In this document: positions 1-5,235 of the stretch, one piece after another
How positions within the stretch are numbered: position 1 is the stretch's first letter
Layout: each line of letters begins with the position of its first letter
Assembly (NCBI GenBank): GCA_021789095.1
Contig: JAJYJX010000147.1
Span: forward strand, 1-5,471
DNA length: 5,471 nt
Direction: 5' to 3'
From: a bacterium
Lineage (GTDB): Bacteria; JAMCPX01
Notes under the pieces: model-generated
Database searches by the model: none
What the model saw: the letters and a program-made list of their open reading frames with translations, nothing else
Told to the model about the DNA's origin: nothing
Program-made: the position numbers and the translations under genes

Positions 1-2
1 AG

Positions 3-2168
3 GCCGGCGGTTACATACCACAAACAACCGGCTTTATAATAGTTACATCTTCCGGTATAAATGATATAAATCTTTACCTGAGCAAGTATCCTGTAACTTC
101 AATGGTCATAGCGAATGCAGGAGGCAACCGGTACAGCGTTGGCTATGGTTCTCAGGTAACACTTTCGGGCCAGGCAAGCTCCTCATACAACAACGCACCC
201 ATAACCTATCAGTGGGTACAGACATCGGGACCTGCAGTCACGCTTATTTCTCCTGAAACGGCAACGCCTGTATTTACAACACTGCCTATGGACCAATTTA
301 TAAGTGTGCCTGATAAACCCGGGTTACTCGGTATCACGCCGACAGAAACCGGAGAATATACGTTCAGGTTGTATGCATATGCGAATGGATTTTCAGACAG
401 TTCTGCTGTTACGGTATCATCATCACAACCAAAACCTGTTATAACAAACGAAATAGGTTACCTGTTTGCAAATGAGGCTGAGCAAAGGGCAAACGTGCCT
501 GCAGGCTCTGTTGTTTACCTCAACGGCGGGGACCATGCACCAATTGGCAGTACCGGTGTAATCACGTCTTACCTATGGTCGTTCGTATCAACACCCCCGA
601 GCTCTGAGGCTGTATTCGACAATTCTTCATCGCAGACACCTTCATTCGTACCCGATATGAGCGGAGATTACGTGTTTAACCTTACGGCAAGTACAACGAA
701 CGGTACTGTAAACGAAACATTCACGGTCACAGCAAACAGCTATGTAGGGGCAAAGTATTGTGAATTGTGCCACAACGGCAGTCTAATGACGGATGTTACA
801 ACAGGCTACCAGACAACAGCCCATGCTCACGCATTTGACGCATTGAACAGTGTCCAGAGTGTGGATGGAAGCTGTTTGCAGTGTCATACAACGGGATTCG
901 ACAAAACAATCACGGCCGGCAACGGCGGATTCGATGACATAGCTCAAAACCTTGGCTGGGTAATAGCCCTGCCGCTGTCCTACCAGTCATTACCATCCTC
1001 TCTCCAGCCGGTGGCGAATGTCGGCTGCGAGAGCTGTCATGGGCCGGGCAGTACGCATACAGGTTCATATTCGTTTGATACCACCGTGTGCGCTCAGTGT
1101 CATGACAATGCGCCGTTTAACCCGGAATATACCCAGTGGCTCAATTCCCTGCATGCGCAATCCGTTTCACCCGGAGGGTTTGACCTTTCACAGCCGTTCT
1201 TTGCGTCATGCAGGCAGTGTCATTGGTCGCTTGACATCGTTTATACGAATATGGAAGGCAAAGGGCAGGTACCGTTTGTAACTTCCGATGAACAACCTGT
1301 GAACTGCATTGCGTGTCATGATCCTCACAGCGGGGCCAATCCGTACTCGTTAAGGGTCAACGACACCGTTGCAATCGCAGGAGGCTCATTCACAATGACA
1401 GGTGTAGGAGAAGGTGCGATATGCATGAAGTGCCATACCGATCAGGTGAGCGATCCCAATGCAGCGGCACAGTCAGGCGAACCTCCTTTCAACTCAACAG
1501 CAGAGGTGTTCGCAGGCATAGGTGGTGCCGGCGGGTACGCGGCAACATTGATTACAGTTAATTCATATCACGCGGTCCCTGGCAATATCCAGAATCTTTG
1601 TGTAACCTGTCACATGGCTCAGACACCGGCACAAGGCCAGCCCGGCCACAATACAACAGGCGAACATACCTTTATGATGACGGATACAGCAGGCAATGAT
1701 CATGTTGCAGTATGCAATGCATGTCATGCAGGTGCAATCTCAGTATCGGGCTTTGATACCGTTGACCCGATCTACCAGACTGCCAACTGGGACGGCGATC
1801 CGACAGGCGCTACAGAGGGTGTCCAGGACCAGGTACATGGACTTTTGAGTGTGCTTGGCTGCGCTATAACTACGAGTGCAAATCAGTGGTGTACTGTTAA
1901 CACAACAGATATAAACGGCAACCCCGTGTCGTGGCAGATATTTATTCCGGCAGGCAGGGGTGCATCCGGTATTGGTATTACAGGCACAACCTTTGCAGTC
2001 TGGCCAACGGCAACTACATCAGAGAAGGGCGCCGTTTACAACTGGTATGTTGTGAACAATGAAGGCAGCTATGGTATACACAATACTGCTTTTGACGTCA
2101 TGCTGCTGCAAAAGGCTTTTAATAACCTGACGGGAGGATCGGATATATCAGGAGCAACGATACGGTAG
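3..2168 (+). CDS. Nine-haem c-type cytochrome with PKD-like domains (5'-partial)
   Basis: The reading frame is open from the first bases of the window, so the true start and any signal peptide lie upstream; the ATG at 102 is internal. Residue numbers here count from that ATG. A PKD/REJ-like domain (about 1-107) shows the typical GSQVTLSG, YQWVQTSGPAVTL and TGEYTFRL strands; a second PKD-like domain follows (about 117-212). Nine CXXCH haem c sites then start at residues 220, 258, 309, 330, 370, 402, 441, 500 and 538. The stretch from VGAKYCELCH through THAHAFDAL-like to CLQCHTTG resembles the cytochrome c554 family, with extra histidines able to act as distal ligands. A C-terminal domain has two non-haem cysteines and a YNWYVVNNEGSYGIHN segment (His about 660), common in multihaem cytochromes. 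The role is probably extracytoplasmic electron transfer, with the PKD domains serving adhesion or protein contacts. The partner redox enzyme is not visible. The cytochrome assignment is very secure; the substrate is unknown. Confidence 0.95.
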   Translation, partial: AGGYIPQTTGFIIVTSSGINDINLYLSKYPVTSMVIANAGGNRYSVGYGSQVTLSGQASSSYNNAPITYQWVQTSGPAVTLISPETATPVFTTLPMDQFISVPDKPGLLGITPTETGEYTFRLYAYANGFSDSSAVTVSSSQPKPVITNEIGYLFANEAEQRANVPAGSVVYLNGGDHAPIGSTGVITSYLWSFVSTPPSSEAVFDNSSSQTPSFVPDMSGDYVFNLTASTTNGTVNETFTVTANSYVGAKYCELCHNGSLMTDVTTGYQTTAHAHAFDALNSVQSVDGSCLQCHTTGFDKTITAGNGGFDDIAQNLGWVIALPLSYQSLPSSLQPVANVGCESCHGPGSTHTGSYSFDTTVCAQCHDNAPFNPEYTQWLNSLHAQSVSPGGFDLSQPFFASCRQCHWSLDIVYTNMEGKGQVPFVTSDEQPVNCIACHDPHSGANPYSLRVNDTVAIAGGSFTMTGVGEGAICMKCHTDQVSDPNAAAQSGEPPFNSTAEVFAGIGGAGGYAATLITVNSYHAVPGNIQNLCVTCHMAQTPAQGQPGHNTTGEHTFMMTDTAGNDHVAVCNACHAGAISVSGFDTVDPIYQTANWDGDPTGATEGVQDQVHGLLSVLGCAITTSANQWCTVNTTDINGNPVSWQIFIPAGRGASGIGITGTTFAVWPTATTSEKGAVYNWYVVNNEGSYGIHNTAFDVMLLQKAFNNLTGGSDISGATIR

Positions 2169-2174
2169 GAGCAT

Positions 2175-2723
2175 TCATGAGCTGCTGTCCTTCTCAAGCT
2201 GTGTCACGATACCCTCGTATTTTTCACGCACCCTTTCTCCGAGCCGGCTTTTTTTCTCGTCGAACTGCTCCATAATCTGGTCATCCATATCACCGAGCAT
2301 TTGATTTGCCATAGGGTAAAGGATACCGTCCTCCTTACTTATGTGCTGGCTCAAAAGCCCTACGTAGTTCCTCGCATTTTCAGCGAACGCTTTTGCAGCA
2401 CCGTTATTCCCTTTTTCGTAGTCCTCTGCGGCCTGTGTCATGGCTTTTGTAAACCTTCTTCCCATTTCATGTTCAGACAGCATGACTCCTACGGGTCCTC
2501 CGTTCCGCGGCATGCCGAACGCCTCCATCTCCGCAAAGAGAATATCCTCTTCTTTTAAATGATGGTACGTGTCGGCAAATGTCCTGATAAAGTCCACACA
2601 CATCTTCAGATTTTCTGGCGGCACCTTTTTGCCCTGTTCAAGTTTTATTGTGTAGTTTGATAGAACATTCAGCATCCTCTCTATTAACCTGTGCTCACTC
2701 ATGAGCAAGTCTGTTGATTTCAT
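2175..2723 (-). CDS. Hemerythrin HHE cation-binding domain protein
   Basis: This 182-residue cytoplasmic protein has no signal peptide or membrane segment. Putative di-iron ligands fit the hemerythrin-like four-helix bundle: His11 (SEHRLIE), His54/His55 with Glu58/Glu59 (YHHLKEEDILF), His85 (SEHEMGR), and His127 with Glu131 (QHISKEDGILYP). Such proteins bind O2 or NO, or handle iron and oxidative or nitrosative stress; the exact role cannot be told from sequence. The start is well supported: AAAAGGAG lies 6 nt upstream of the ATG at 2723. An FNR-like inverted repeat stands 43-66 bp upstream of the start codon, which fits induction under low oxygen or NO. The gene converges on the cytochrome gene with 6 bp between stop codons. 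The last 35 or so residues are a charged helical tail beyond the domain. Family call is highly confident; ligand is inferred only. Confidence 0.95.
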   Translation of the reverse strand: MKSTDLLMSEHRLIERMLNVLSNYTIKLEQGKKVPPENLKMCVDFIRTFADTYHHLKEEDILFAEMEAFGMPRNGGPVGVMLSEHEMGRRFTKAMTQAAEDYEKGNNGAAKAFAENARNYVGLLSQHISKEDGILYPMANQMLGDMDDQIMEQFDEKKSRLGERVREKYEGIVTQLEKDSSS

Positions 2724-2742
2724 TGTAATCTCCTTTTCATAA

Positions 2743-2748
2743 AATATA
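2743..2748 (-). promoter_or_regulatory. Candidate -10 box of the hemerythrin gene
   Basis: Read on the minus strand this is TATATT, a fair -10 match. It predicts a transcription start near 2736, just at the ribosome binding site, so the leader would be only about 13 nt. No good -35 box is visible; an activator bound at the adjoining inverted repeat would replace it. The position is inferred. Confidence 0.4.
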
Positions 2749-2765
2749 AACCGGTATGGAGGAGA

Positions 2766-2789
2766 TTTGTATGATCTATATCATGCAAA
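2766..2789. promoter_or_regulatory. FNR/CRP-family operator-like inverted repeat
   Basis: The inner arms ATGAT and ATCAT (2771-2784) are a perfect inverted repeat around a 4-bp spacer, very close to the FNR consensus TTGAT-N4-ATCAA. The symmetry continues outward with TTTG (2766-2769) and CAAA (2786-2789), broken by one mismatched pair (2770/2785). The centre lies at 2777.5, about 41.5 bp upstream of the start predicted from the -10 box at 2743-2748, the usual place for class II activation. It probably controls the hemerythrin gene. Which CRP/FNR paralogue binds cannot be told. Confidence 0.55.
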
Positions 2790-2853
2790 GGCTGAATTCC
2801 TTTCCCTAGAACAGACTTAATCTTTGGTCCTTCACACAACTTATAAATATGCA

Positions 2854-2870
2854 ATAAAAAGGCTTTTTAT
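2854..2870. repeat. AT-rich inverted repeat, 7-bp arms
   Basis: ATAAAAA (2854-2860) and TTTTTAT (2864-2870) are perfect inverted arms around GGC. The stem has no G-C pairs, so it is a weak terminator at best. It may be an operator or an AT-rich upstream promoter element for the module that starts at 2935. Confidence 0.4.
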
Positions 2871-2877
2871 AAGCTAT

Positions 2878-2892
2878 ATTTTATGATAAAAT
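2878..2892. promoter_or_regulatory. AT-rich inverted repeat adjoining the -10 box
   Basis: ATTTTAT (2878-2884) and ATAAAAT (2886-2892) are perfect inverted arms around a single G. The repeat ends at the T that begins the extended -10 element, so a bound protein would cover the promoter. The related hexamers TAAGCT (2870-2875) and AGCTTA (2903-2908) are also inverted relative to each other and flank this stretch, though not evenly about its centre. Auto-repression by the downstream module is plausible but is inference. Confidence 0.4.
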
Positions 2893-2900
2893 GCTATAAT
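2892..2900 (+). promoter_or_regulatory. Extended -10 promoter of the nucleotidyltransferase module
   Basis: TGC followed by TATAAT is a perfect extended -10 box. No hexamer at 16-18 bp upstream resembles TTGACA, which extended -10 promoters tolerate. The predicted transcription start is near 2907, giving a leader of about 28 nt that contains the G tract and reaches the ATG at 2935. Confidence 0.6.
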
Positions 2901-2916
2901 AAAGCTTAACTCTAAT

Positions 2917-2926
2917 GGGGGGGGGG
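2917..2926 (+). repeat. Homopolymeric G10 tract at the ribosome binding position
   Basis: Ten consecutive G lie between the promoter and the ATG at 2935, ending 8 nt before that ATG. There is no other Shine-Dalgarno sequence there, and G-runs can pair with the anti-SD CCUCC through one G-U wobble, so the tract probably serves as the ribosome binding site. G-runs of this length are prone to slippage. The surrounding DNA is strongly AT-rich, which makes the tract stand out. Confidence 0.75.
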
Positions 2927-2934
2927 TGCTTAAA

Positions 2935-3141
2935 ATGAAAAATATCTGGATACATAAAGCTAAAAACTATAAATCGGCGCAAATTTTTGATATCCATTAT
3001 TATCTTTCCATGTCTGCCTCGAAAAGATTGAAAACGATGCAAATGCTAAGAGAGATGTATTATAAAATAAAAAAAGAGCAAAGTAATGGCAAAAGTAGAA
3101 AAAGATTACGAAGAATTATTAGGATTATTAAACAAACATAA
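2935..3141 (+). CDS. Small basic protein, partner of the nucleotidyltransferase
   Basis: This 68-residue protein starts at the ATG at 2935 (MKNIWIHKAKNYKSAQIFD). A GTG at 2926 in the same frame would add three residues, but it overlaps the G tract that appears to be the ribosome binding site, so the ATG is preferred. The pattern IWIHKA, then FD-x2-YYLSMSASKRL, then MLREMYYKIKK and a basic RKRLRRIIRIIKQ tail matches, from memory, a family of short uncharacterised proteins encoded directly before DUF6036-type nucleotidyltransferases. The first part looks helical and the tail is strongly cationic, so nucleic acid binding is possible. Its 3' end overlaps the next gene by 56 bp in another frame, so the two are almost certainly co-expressed. 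It could be an antitoxin or an accessory subunit; no function is established from sequence. It sits in AT-rich DNA. Confidence 0.75.
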   Translation: MKNIWIHKAKNYKSAQIFDIHYYLSMSASKRLKTMQMLREMYYKIKKEQSNGKSRKRLRRIIRIIKQT

Positions 3142-3556
3142 TGTTAAATATTGTGTTGTAGGCGCATTTGCAGTTGCCTTCTACGCGGTTCCAAGATATA
3201 CAAAAGACCTTGATATTCTGATCGAACCGACCATTGCAAATGCCGAAAACATAATAAAAGCTCTTAAGAAATTTGGTTTTGGATCTTTAAAGCTTTCCAG
3301 CAAGGACTTTGTTAAAAAAGGAACAATTATCCAGCTCGGCTATGAACCTGTACGGATTGATCTTCTTACTGCTATAGAAGGAGTGAGCTTTGACAAAGTA
3401 TGGAAGAATAAAAAGAAAGGTTTCTACGGTCATGAAGAGGTTCATTTTATAGGACTGGATGATTTAATAAAAAATAAGCAGGCACTGAAACAAGATAAGG
3501 ATAAAATGGATCTCGGAGTCTTGTTAAAAGCAAAAAACATAGATAACCGTAAATAA
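3086..3556 (+). CDS. DUF6036/AbiEii-like nucleotidyltransferase
   Basis: This 156-residue protein has the nucleotidyltransferase fold signature of the MNT/AbiEii group. VVGAFAVAF (Gly26, with Ala in place of the usual second Gly or Ser) is followed by RYTKDLDI, giving the metal-binding pair Asp41/Asp43. The third carboxylate is Asp92 in GYEPVRIDLLT. The C-terminal IGLDDLIKNKQA...KDKMDL stretch (122-143) is typical of the family. The catalytic triad is intact, so the protein is probably active in transferring nucleotides to an RNA or protein target. Members act as toxins (AbiEii) or antitoxins (MNT of HEPN/MNT); no HEPN or AbiEi partner is nearby, only the small upstream protein. The ATG at 3086 has a weak AAGAG 7 nt upstream and lies within the upstream gene, suggesting translational coupling. 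Codon use is A/T-heavy: of the 60 bases at 3061-3120, 13 are G or C. Confidence 0.85.
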   Translation: MAKVEKDYEELLGLLNKHNVKYCVVGAFAVAFYAVPRYTKDLDILIEPTIANAENIIKALKKFGFGSLKLSSKDFVKKGTIIQLGYEPVRIDLLTAIEGVSFDKVWKNKKKGFYGHEEVHFIGLDDLIKNKQALKQDKDKMDLGVLLKAKNIDNRK

Positions 3557-3583
3557 AATTTTGCATGGTATAACAGAGAATAT

Positions 3584-4321
3584 ATGAACATAAAGGCTGG
3601 CAAACTGAAACCTGGTTCAAGACCTGTGATATCGGCAGCAGTGTCCGATATCGACATAAGACTGTTAAAACCTTCTGATATAAAAGTCATAGACCTTATA
3701 GAGCTTCGCGTAGACATGTTCAAAACACTGTCAGAAGACTATGTGAAAAGCGTTTTTTATAAGGTAAAAGAAAGGTTCTCAAAACCTGTGCTGTGCACAA
3801 TAAGGCTCAAATCAGAGGGCGGCAGGAAATCCATAGATGAAAACAAACGATACGCATTGTTCAAAGCCATTATACCGCGGGCTGACATGGTTGATATAGA
3901 AATTCAGTCGAGGCTGTTCAGTGATGTTGTCAGGTTGTCCCACAGATTTAAAAAGCGTGTTATAGCTTCATACCATAATTTTAAATCGACCCCCGAAAAA
4001 AGGTTCCTTTTGAAGATATTGGCAAAAGCAAGGCATGCATCGGCGGATATAATCAAACTGGCAGTAAAGGCGAACAGCATGGAGGATGTCGTAAAGCTCG
4101 CCTGTTTTACCCTTGAGCACGAAAAAGACAATCTTATTACCATATCTCTGGGTGAAAAGGGCAGGGTATCAAGGGTGATTAACCCGTTATTAGGATCGCT
4201 TATAACCTACGGGTACGTCGGCAACCCCAAGGCAGACGGACAGATGCATGTAAGACAGCTTGCAGAGCAGATAAAGGTGTACGGAATATGTTCCAGAAAA
4301 AGATCTCAACCAATGACATGA
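3584..4321 (+). CDS. aroD: Type I 3-dehydroquinate dehydratase
   Basis: This is the third step of the shikimate pathway, 3-dehydroquinate to 3-dehydroshikimate through a Schiff base, in the cytoplasm. The 245 residues show the class I barrel motifs: ELRVD (40-44), Arg74 with EGG (78-80), catalytic His131 in IASYHNFKSTP, Schiff-base Lys158 in ADIIKLAV, Arg197 in GRVSRV, LGSLITYG (203-210) and Gln220 in ADGQ. Spacing His-Lys (27) and Arg-Gln (23) equals that of the Salmonella enzyme (143/170, 213/236). The loop serine of that enzyme (Ser232) falls on Lys216 here. The family core ends near YG (233-234); eleven further residues follow, where the minus-strand ORF overlaps. A weak AGAGA precedes the ATG. 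The gene lies 27 bp after the nucleotidyltransferase stop and could be read from the same promoter; no separate promoter was recognised. Function is secure. Confidence 0.93.
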   Translation: MNIKAGKLKPGSRPVISAAVSDIDIRLLKPSDIKVIDLIELRVDMFKTLSEDYVKSVFYKVKERFSKPVLCTIRLKSEGGRKSIDENKRYALFKAIIPRADMVDIEIQSRLFSDVVRLSHRFKKRVIASYHNFKSTPEKRFLLKILAKARHASADIIKLAVKANSMEDVVKLACFTLEHEKDNLITISLGEKGRVSRVINPLLGSLITYGYVGNPKADGQMHVRQLAEQIKVYGICSRKRSQPMT

Positions 4322-4418
4322 CAATTCCAAACGCCAGTATTATAATAAACAATGCAAGTGCTGTGACAAAATTGGACCTTGGTCTGAAAGTCTGGGTTGT
4401 ACTTTCTCCAGTATCCAT
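4200..4418 (-). CDS. Possible small single-span membrane protein
   Basis: From the ATG at 4418 this encodes 72 residues. The start is favoured because AAGAAGG lies 5 nt upstream; the frame also opens at a TTG at 4466, directly after an in-frame TGA, which would add 16 residues. One clear hydrophobic segment spans about residues 17-37 (VTALALFIIILAFGIVMSLV), followed by an aromatic stretch; Arg12 and Arg14 before it predict the N terminus inside. The tail is basic and unconserved-looking. The part from about residue 33 onward is antisense to the last 122 bp of aroD. It follows the nuclease gene on the same strand after about 90 bp, so it could be the last gene of that unit. No family recognised. 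The TM-coding part lies mostly outside aroD, which argues for a real gene, but this remains tentative. Confidence 0.4.
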   Translation of the reverse strand: MDTGESTTQTFRPRSNFVTALALFIIILAFGIVMSLVEIFFWNIFRTPLSALQAVLHASVRLPWGCRRTRRL

Positions 4419-4508
4419 ACCCGCCTTCTTGGGAAAGCTTTTATACGAACCGATGGTATTCGTCAATCAGTCCGGTGCAGTTCTCTATTCATTACTATTC
4501 GTGATGCT

Positions 4509-5207
4509 TCAGGTATCAAACCCGTGGAACGAGATCTGGTTTCCACGGAAATTTGTTTTTTTGGCCCATCCGCAATATTCGCAGGTGCTGTCCGGGTCAG
4601 GCATGCCGCTCTTTATTATTTCCTCCGATCTTTTAAACAATGATTCCGCACTGCTGACATCGATCTTCATCTCCACCAAATCCGTCTTGAATATAAACTC
4701 CCCTGTCTCCAAAATCCCCGCCGGGACATAAAATAAAAGATACGCATAGTCATGGGTCTGGAATCCGTTCTTTCTTAATAAAAAATTGTATATATCGAGT
4801 TGGTTCTGATAGTGTTTCGAAGTATCTTCTTTTAAGGCAAATCCTCTTGTTTTATAATCGAGGACAATTAACTTGCCGTCCTTTTCCAGTATGTTATCGA
4901 CAGCACTATGCAGTAAAACATCATGTTCTTTGTCATAATATTCTATTCCTCCGAAGTTGTTCCTCCATTTCTTGAGCAATGCCCTGTCTGCAAAGAGATT
5001 TGCGTTAATGTTGTGTTCCTTCAACTCCGGAGGCAGGTCATCCCTGTCTCTGAACCTATCAAAATGCTCTTTCAGCAGTTTGTCGACGCCGGACGGAAGG
5101 CTTGGGAATGCTCCTCTCGGCCGCTCTATTCCCTTAACAACATCGAGCCAGAAACATCTTGGGCAGTCTTCTAAAATTGCGAGCTTTGTAGGCGAAAGTT
5201 TAAACAT
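4509..5207 (-). CDS. PD-(D/E)XK (RecB/Cas4-like) nuclease with paired CXXC
   Basis: The 232-residue protein carries the RecB-nuclease motifs in order: Asp104 in HSAVDNIL, then Asp117-Tyr118-Lys119 in VLDYKT, then Gln136-x3-Tyr140 (QLDIY). Cys15 and Cys18 (CPRC) at the N terminus and Cys209 and Cys212 (CEYC) at the C terminus could hold an iron-sulfur cluster or zinc, as the cysteines of Cas4 and AddB do, although those have one N-terminal and three C-terminal cysteines. It is probably a stand-alone DNA nuclease; no helicase, AddA or CRISPR gene is visible nearby. The ATG at 5207 is chosen because an in-frame TAA lies four codons upstream and the MFKLSPTKL opening suits the family; the nearest SD (GGAG, 5220-5223) is 12 nt away, longer than usual. 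It lies 28 bp after the NDUFA9-like gene on the same strand, so co-transcription is likely. Confidence 0.85.
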   Translation of the reverse strand: MFKLSPTKLAILEDCPRCFWLDVVKGIERPRGAFPSLPSGVDKLLKEHFDRFRDRDDLPPELKEHNINANLFADRALLKKWRNNFGGIEYYDKEHDVLLHSAVDNILEKDGKLIVLDYKTRGFALKEDTSKHYQNQLDIYNFLLRKNGFQTHDYAYLLFYVPAGILETGEFIFKTDLVEMKIDVSSAESLFKRSEEIIKSGMPDPDSTCEYCGWAKKTNFRGNQISFHGFDT

Positions 5208-5235
5208 TGTGTCCGGTTACTCCACATGAAACGGA

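Noticed and set aside
1018-1281. 87-codon plus-strand ORF inside the cytochrome gene
   Set aside because: It lies in another frame of a gene with unmistakable haem motifs and shows no domain or plausible ribosome binding site of its own.
2241-2256. AGCCGGCT palindrome followed by a T-run, terminator-like on the plus strand
   Set aside because: It is a loop-less palindrome that cannot form a proper hairpin, and it lies inside the hemerythrin coding sequence 70 bp beyond the cytochrome stop.
2787-2803. AAAGG / CCTTT inverted repeat
   Set aside because: Five-base arms with a 7-nt loop and no T-run; expected by chance and not in register with any promoter.
2771-2809. Twelve-codon plus-strand ORF (MIYIMQRLNSFP) with GGAGG 8 nt upstream
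   Set aside because: The spacing is good, but the ORF coincides with the FNR-like inverted repeat, has no visible promoter or conserved neighbour, and is short enough to arise by chance.
3442-3723. 93-codon minus-strand ORF across the nucleotidyltransferase and aroD genes
   Set aside because: It spans two clear plus-strand genes in antisense and matches no family.
4288-4731. 147-codon plus-strand ORF opposite the nuclease gene
   Set aside because: Its larger part is antisense to the nuclease, whose motifs are clear; no recognisable family or good start signal.
4509-5207. Cas4 as part of a CRISPR adaptation module
   Set aside because: No cas1, cas2 or repeat-spacer array is present in the window; only the nuclease fold supports the likeness.
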